A stretch of DNA of 21,063 nt from contig NW_003120925.1 in NCBI RefSeq assembly GCF_000003605.2, positions 400,102 through 421,164 on the forward strand, given 5' to 3'. The stretch comes from Saccoglossus kowalevskii. Lineage: Eukaryota > Hemichordata > Enteropneusta > Harrimaniidae. The notes under the pieces are model-generated. The model worked only from the letters and a program-made list of their open reading frames with translations. It had not been told where the DNA came from and did no database searches. Positions 18,446 to 21,063 of the stretch are shown in pieces (position 1 is the first letter of the stretch; each line of letters starts with the position of its first letter). The translations under genes were made by a program, and so were the position numbers.

Positions 18446-19083
18446 TGGACAAGTACTCATTTGACAATCAGATACAAATGTCAATCATTTTAACGTTAAA
18501 CAATCATCATAATCAGATTCCTGACATGGTTATATTCCAGCTATATTATTATAAACAAAACTATATATCTTAATTTTGATAACTAATGGGGACTGCGCCA
18601 TGCATGGCTTGTTCTTTGAAGTATTTGCTATAATACATACAACATATCAATGTGTTAGAGAAGGGCACAAAGAAACAGTTCGCCACTTATACAAGGAAGT
18701 AGATGTATTTTTGTGGTGAAGATAAGAAAGACTCGTTTTATGCAACCATAAAATTAGTGTTTGGTTTTATGACTGAACCTTTTGAGTTCGACCTGGAACT
18801 CCACTGCTCTGAACACAGCCAGGTGTTAGTAATTTAAAAATTATTTTTATTTATTCAAGACAAAACTATTTGCCAACAGAAAGGTCAAGTGAAAGATGGA
18901 CGGTATACCAGTTTTTTTCAGTGGTGTTTCTTAGATTAAAAAAATTAAGTGATGATACTATGACCCTTTCTGGTGTTTTAACATAAGTACACATTTCTTG
19001 ATTTGTCAATACAAGAATATAATCTACAATCATCACTTTGACCAGAAGATAAATATAGCAACCCACCTGATGCAGTCACATGC
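18446..19083. other. Non-coding, nothing recognised
   Basis: AT-rich intergenic sequence without exon-like or repeat structure that I can identify. Confidence 0.4.
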
Positions 19084-19283
19084 TACTGTAAAATGACTAA
19101 TTTCACTGGGTTTAAATTTCACTGATTTCAGGCATATTCAGTGGGTGTTAAATTTACGGTTTTATCATTTAGATAATGTGCTAAAATTTACTTATTCACT
19201 GGGTTTTAATTAAGCGCATACTCCAGTCAGCAAAATTAAAAACCAACATTAAAACCCAGTGAATAATTTACCCCTTTACAGTA
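19084..19283. mobile_element. Foldback (inverted-repeat) element with TACTGTAAA ends
   Basis: A 200-bp segment begins TACTGTAAAATGACTAATTT and ends AATTTACCCCTTTACAGTA, whose complement starts TACTGTAAAGGGG. The motif TTCACTGGGTTTTAATT occurs directly at about 19196 and inverted at about 19248, with a related copy at 19101, so the interior is itself palindromic. No protein coded. The TA at each end could be the target duplication, which would suit a Tc1/mariner-type MITE, but this is unproven. A solo end of the family is at 2437. Confidence 0.7.
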
Positions 19284-20325
19284 TGTGCCTGAGTAGTGCA
19301 TATGCCATTTGAGCTGTATTTGCCAATAAACCATTTTATGAGAGTTACGCTCAGAATAATTGTTTAAATTGCTATATATTCATGAAAAGTACGACCAACC
19401 ATTTTTTTATGTTCAAGTTACAGACATAAATAAGCGATATTTTTTTTGATGTGTGATAACATGTTATACATACGATGTTTATTTGAAAACAGTATTGTTT
19501 TTGAGTTGACGTGTCATAAACAGTGAATCTATTTTAGACAGTTGGATGCTTCTACGGAAAGCCGAATTCTAACATAATATTTGCGATGATAAACGCGTTG
19601 GTATCGATCATGCACAATCCACCAATTCACTACGTTGTGTAGTGAAGAATTGTTGGAGTGACCATAATACGTAATTACGACCACACACATAACACATTTT
19701 GTCATTTATTTTATTATCTGCTGAAAAGCCACAAATAAACAGTGAGATAAACAATATCCCGGATTTTATGCCCAACACATACTCCAGATAATAAATAATA
19801 AGTACTTAGTTTATAAATCTACTATCTGTATGATTATACTACCAGCGTCAATAAGCATAAGCAATATTCGAAATCTTCGCCAATGTTTGAAGTCAGTTGT
19901 GTTTGTCTTCACTAATTACAGCTGAAAAGAGAAAATATGAAATTAAATTGAATGTTAAAATATGATATTTGCTACCCAGACACATATTTGGGATTGTGTA
20001 GCTTTATACATTATATGTATCACGGAAAAGTAACAACTTGGGTATCACGTGGGGATACCACGCGCTCATTCACAAATAACCGGGGAATCCATTCCACCTG
20101 CACTTACAGACTAACACAATATTTTATTTCGTTTATTATGCATCTATTTGTGATTGTTTGCATTGGTAAATTCGTTAAATATTGTCTTTCAAACTTAAAT
20201 TTCAAAAGCCAGCAAAGCATGGTCCATATTTCCTATCACGTTGAAGTAATACTGTATTACCACCTACAGTGTGCCTAGATGCCTTCAAAATAGGATATTG
20301 GTGGATGAACGAGTTTGAAAACTAC
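19284..20325. other. Non-coding, with one hairpin
   Basis: Mostly unrecognised sequence, possibly intronic to the - strand VWD gene. A hairpin lies at 19618-19657 (CCAATTCACTAC against GTAGTGAAGAATTG with a 2-nt bulge). Confidence 0.4.
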
Positions 20326-20467
20326 CTAAAAACGCATGCGCAGGTGGCCATAGCGTCATTGTTTACAAACAGGCATCTACCTATGAGACTTTGCGTTATC
20401 GTGTGTTGTTATCGTCACTTGGAACTCAATTCCCGCGCGTGCGCAGGTGACGACCCTCCCGCCTTAA
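20326..20467. mobile_element. TTAA-flanked MITE, copy 4, in an intron of the VWD gene
   Basis: Oriented like copy 3. The right end is well preserved: CGCGCGTGCGCAGGTGACGA, then CCCTCCCGCCTTAA. The left end has lost the outer inverted repeat and starts around CGCATGCGCAGG. It ends 45 bp from the splice donor of the VWD exon (- strand). Confidence 0.7.
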
Positions 20468-20512
20468 CATACTGCAGTCGACACTTTGTTAAAAAAAAAT
20501 ACATTTTCTTAC

Positions 20513-20805
20513 CTTCCTGGTATCTCCCAGCTGTTACCAAAATCCTCAAACTTGGTAGTAAATTTCCCATCTGACTTCTTCAAATCATTACTGCTAAACC
20601 CATCAGCGTCGCCAAGCATACCGTACACATTACCATACATCCGGGTATCATCGAGTCGGATCTTTATTTTGTGCTGTCGTCCGTTCCATGTCAGCATAAG
20701 CTTTGGTTTTGTCATTTTAACATAAACGTTTGTTTTATCAACATCAACATTTCCGTCTCCATTTCCGATAACAGCTGACGTGTTCTTGAAGCGCTTACCA
20801 TTGAT
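20513..20805 (-). CDS. Internal exon of a von Willebrand type D (VWD) domain protein
   Basis: A 293-bp exon on the - strand, from acceptor CCCTACAG|ATC (exon begins at 20805) to donor AG|GTAAG (exon ends at 20513). It has 97 full codons plus 2 nt. The translation starts INGKRFKN, passes through VYVKMTKPKLMLTWNGR and RMYGNVYGMLGDADG, and ends FGNSWEIPG. This is the C-terminal half of a VWD domain: the aspartate-rich GxxGDADG..SND calcium-type loop and the F..SW ending are characteristic. VWD domains occur in large secreted or extracellular-matrix proteins. The loop lacks the cysteine usual in GLCG, and no cysteine occurs in the whole exon. The parent protein cannot be identified from one exon. 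Confidence 0.82.
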
Positions 20806-21054
20806 CTGTAGGGATAGTGATCAATAATGTATTATAGAAACTTGTTCAAAATCAAGATTATCAATATTAAAAAGTATCAAAATCAATATTAAGACGTATC
20901 TATTCTTGTTAGCATATTTATTTTGTTTTTTCATATACATATTTGATTTCAAAAACTCTATACAATAATGATATCAAGATTATTAAAACGCTAAAAATAC
21001 AACGAAATAGTGCTTGTGTGTTCAACGTTTTTAAATTTACAATAGACACTCTAC

Positions 21055-21063
21055 CTGGAATGA
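21055..21063 (-). CDS. Last bases of the preceding VWD-gene exon (partial)
   Basis: On the - strand the window edge reads TCATTCCAG|GTAGAG, a donor after Gln. Its phase joins directly to the next exon to give SFQ|INGKRF, consistent with a VWD beta strand. The call rests only on the donor consensus and matching phase. The intron would be 249 bp. Confidence 0.5.

Overview
This is eukaryotic, AT-rich genomic DNA: genes split by GT..AG introns, poly(A) signals, many small transposon remnants and long non-coding stretches. The protein content (a histamine N-methyltransferase-like gene, a very large C2H2 zinc-finger gene and a VWD-domain exon) points to a marine invertebrate deuterostome. A hemichordate is my best guess and a lancelet is possible. 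That assignment is inference from gene families and repeat style.

Layout. (1) 1-5515: a three-coding-exon methyltransferase gene on the + strand, resembling HNMT (279 aa, exons 1819-2005, 3057-3377, 4803-5134). A possible upstream non-coding exon and CRE-containing promoter lie at about 653-922. Intron 1 carries a MITE 36 bp inside the splice donor and a ~117-bp tandem repeat. (2) 5516-8560: intergenic DNA with scattered motifs and one MITE. (3) 8560-13627: a possible promoter and first exon for the zinc-finger gene, followed by a repeat-rich stretch. It holds a cluster of palindromes, a 152-bp hAT-like MITE with a perfect 8-bp target-site duplication, a 5'-truncated and frameshifted LINE fragment (- strand), a strand-inverted pair of TATGG/CCATA-rich blocks and a ~230-bp tandem duplication. 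(4) 13628-17278: a single large exon encoding about 1196 aa with 36 C2H2 fingers, built from higher-order modules, and a poly(A) signal. (5) 17279-20510: non-coding DNA with a TGCA/TGCG microsatellite, a ~137-bp tandem array with AAAATGGC/GCCATTTT inverted motifs, and a foldback element. (6) 20513-21063, - strand: an internal exon of a von Willebrand type D domain protein, plus the last bases of its upstream exon at the window edge. A fourth copy of the TTAA MITE sits just inside the following intron.

The most notable signals are the modular zinc-finger array, whose DNA-contact helices are reused rather than diversified and whose five-finger blocks are punctuated by a shortened linker; the mirrored TATGG/CCATA blocks at 10.5-11.5 kb; and a TTAA-flanked MITE family, present four times, whose ends carry NRF1-like TGCGCAYGCG motifs. 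No operon-like cooperation between genes is expected here, and the three genes have no evident functional link.
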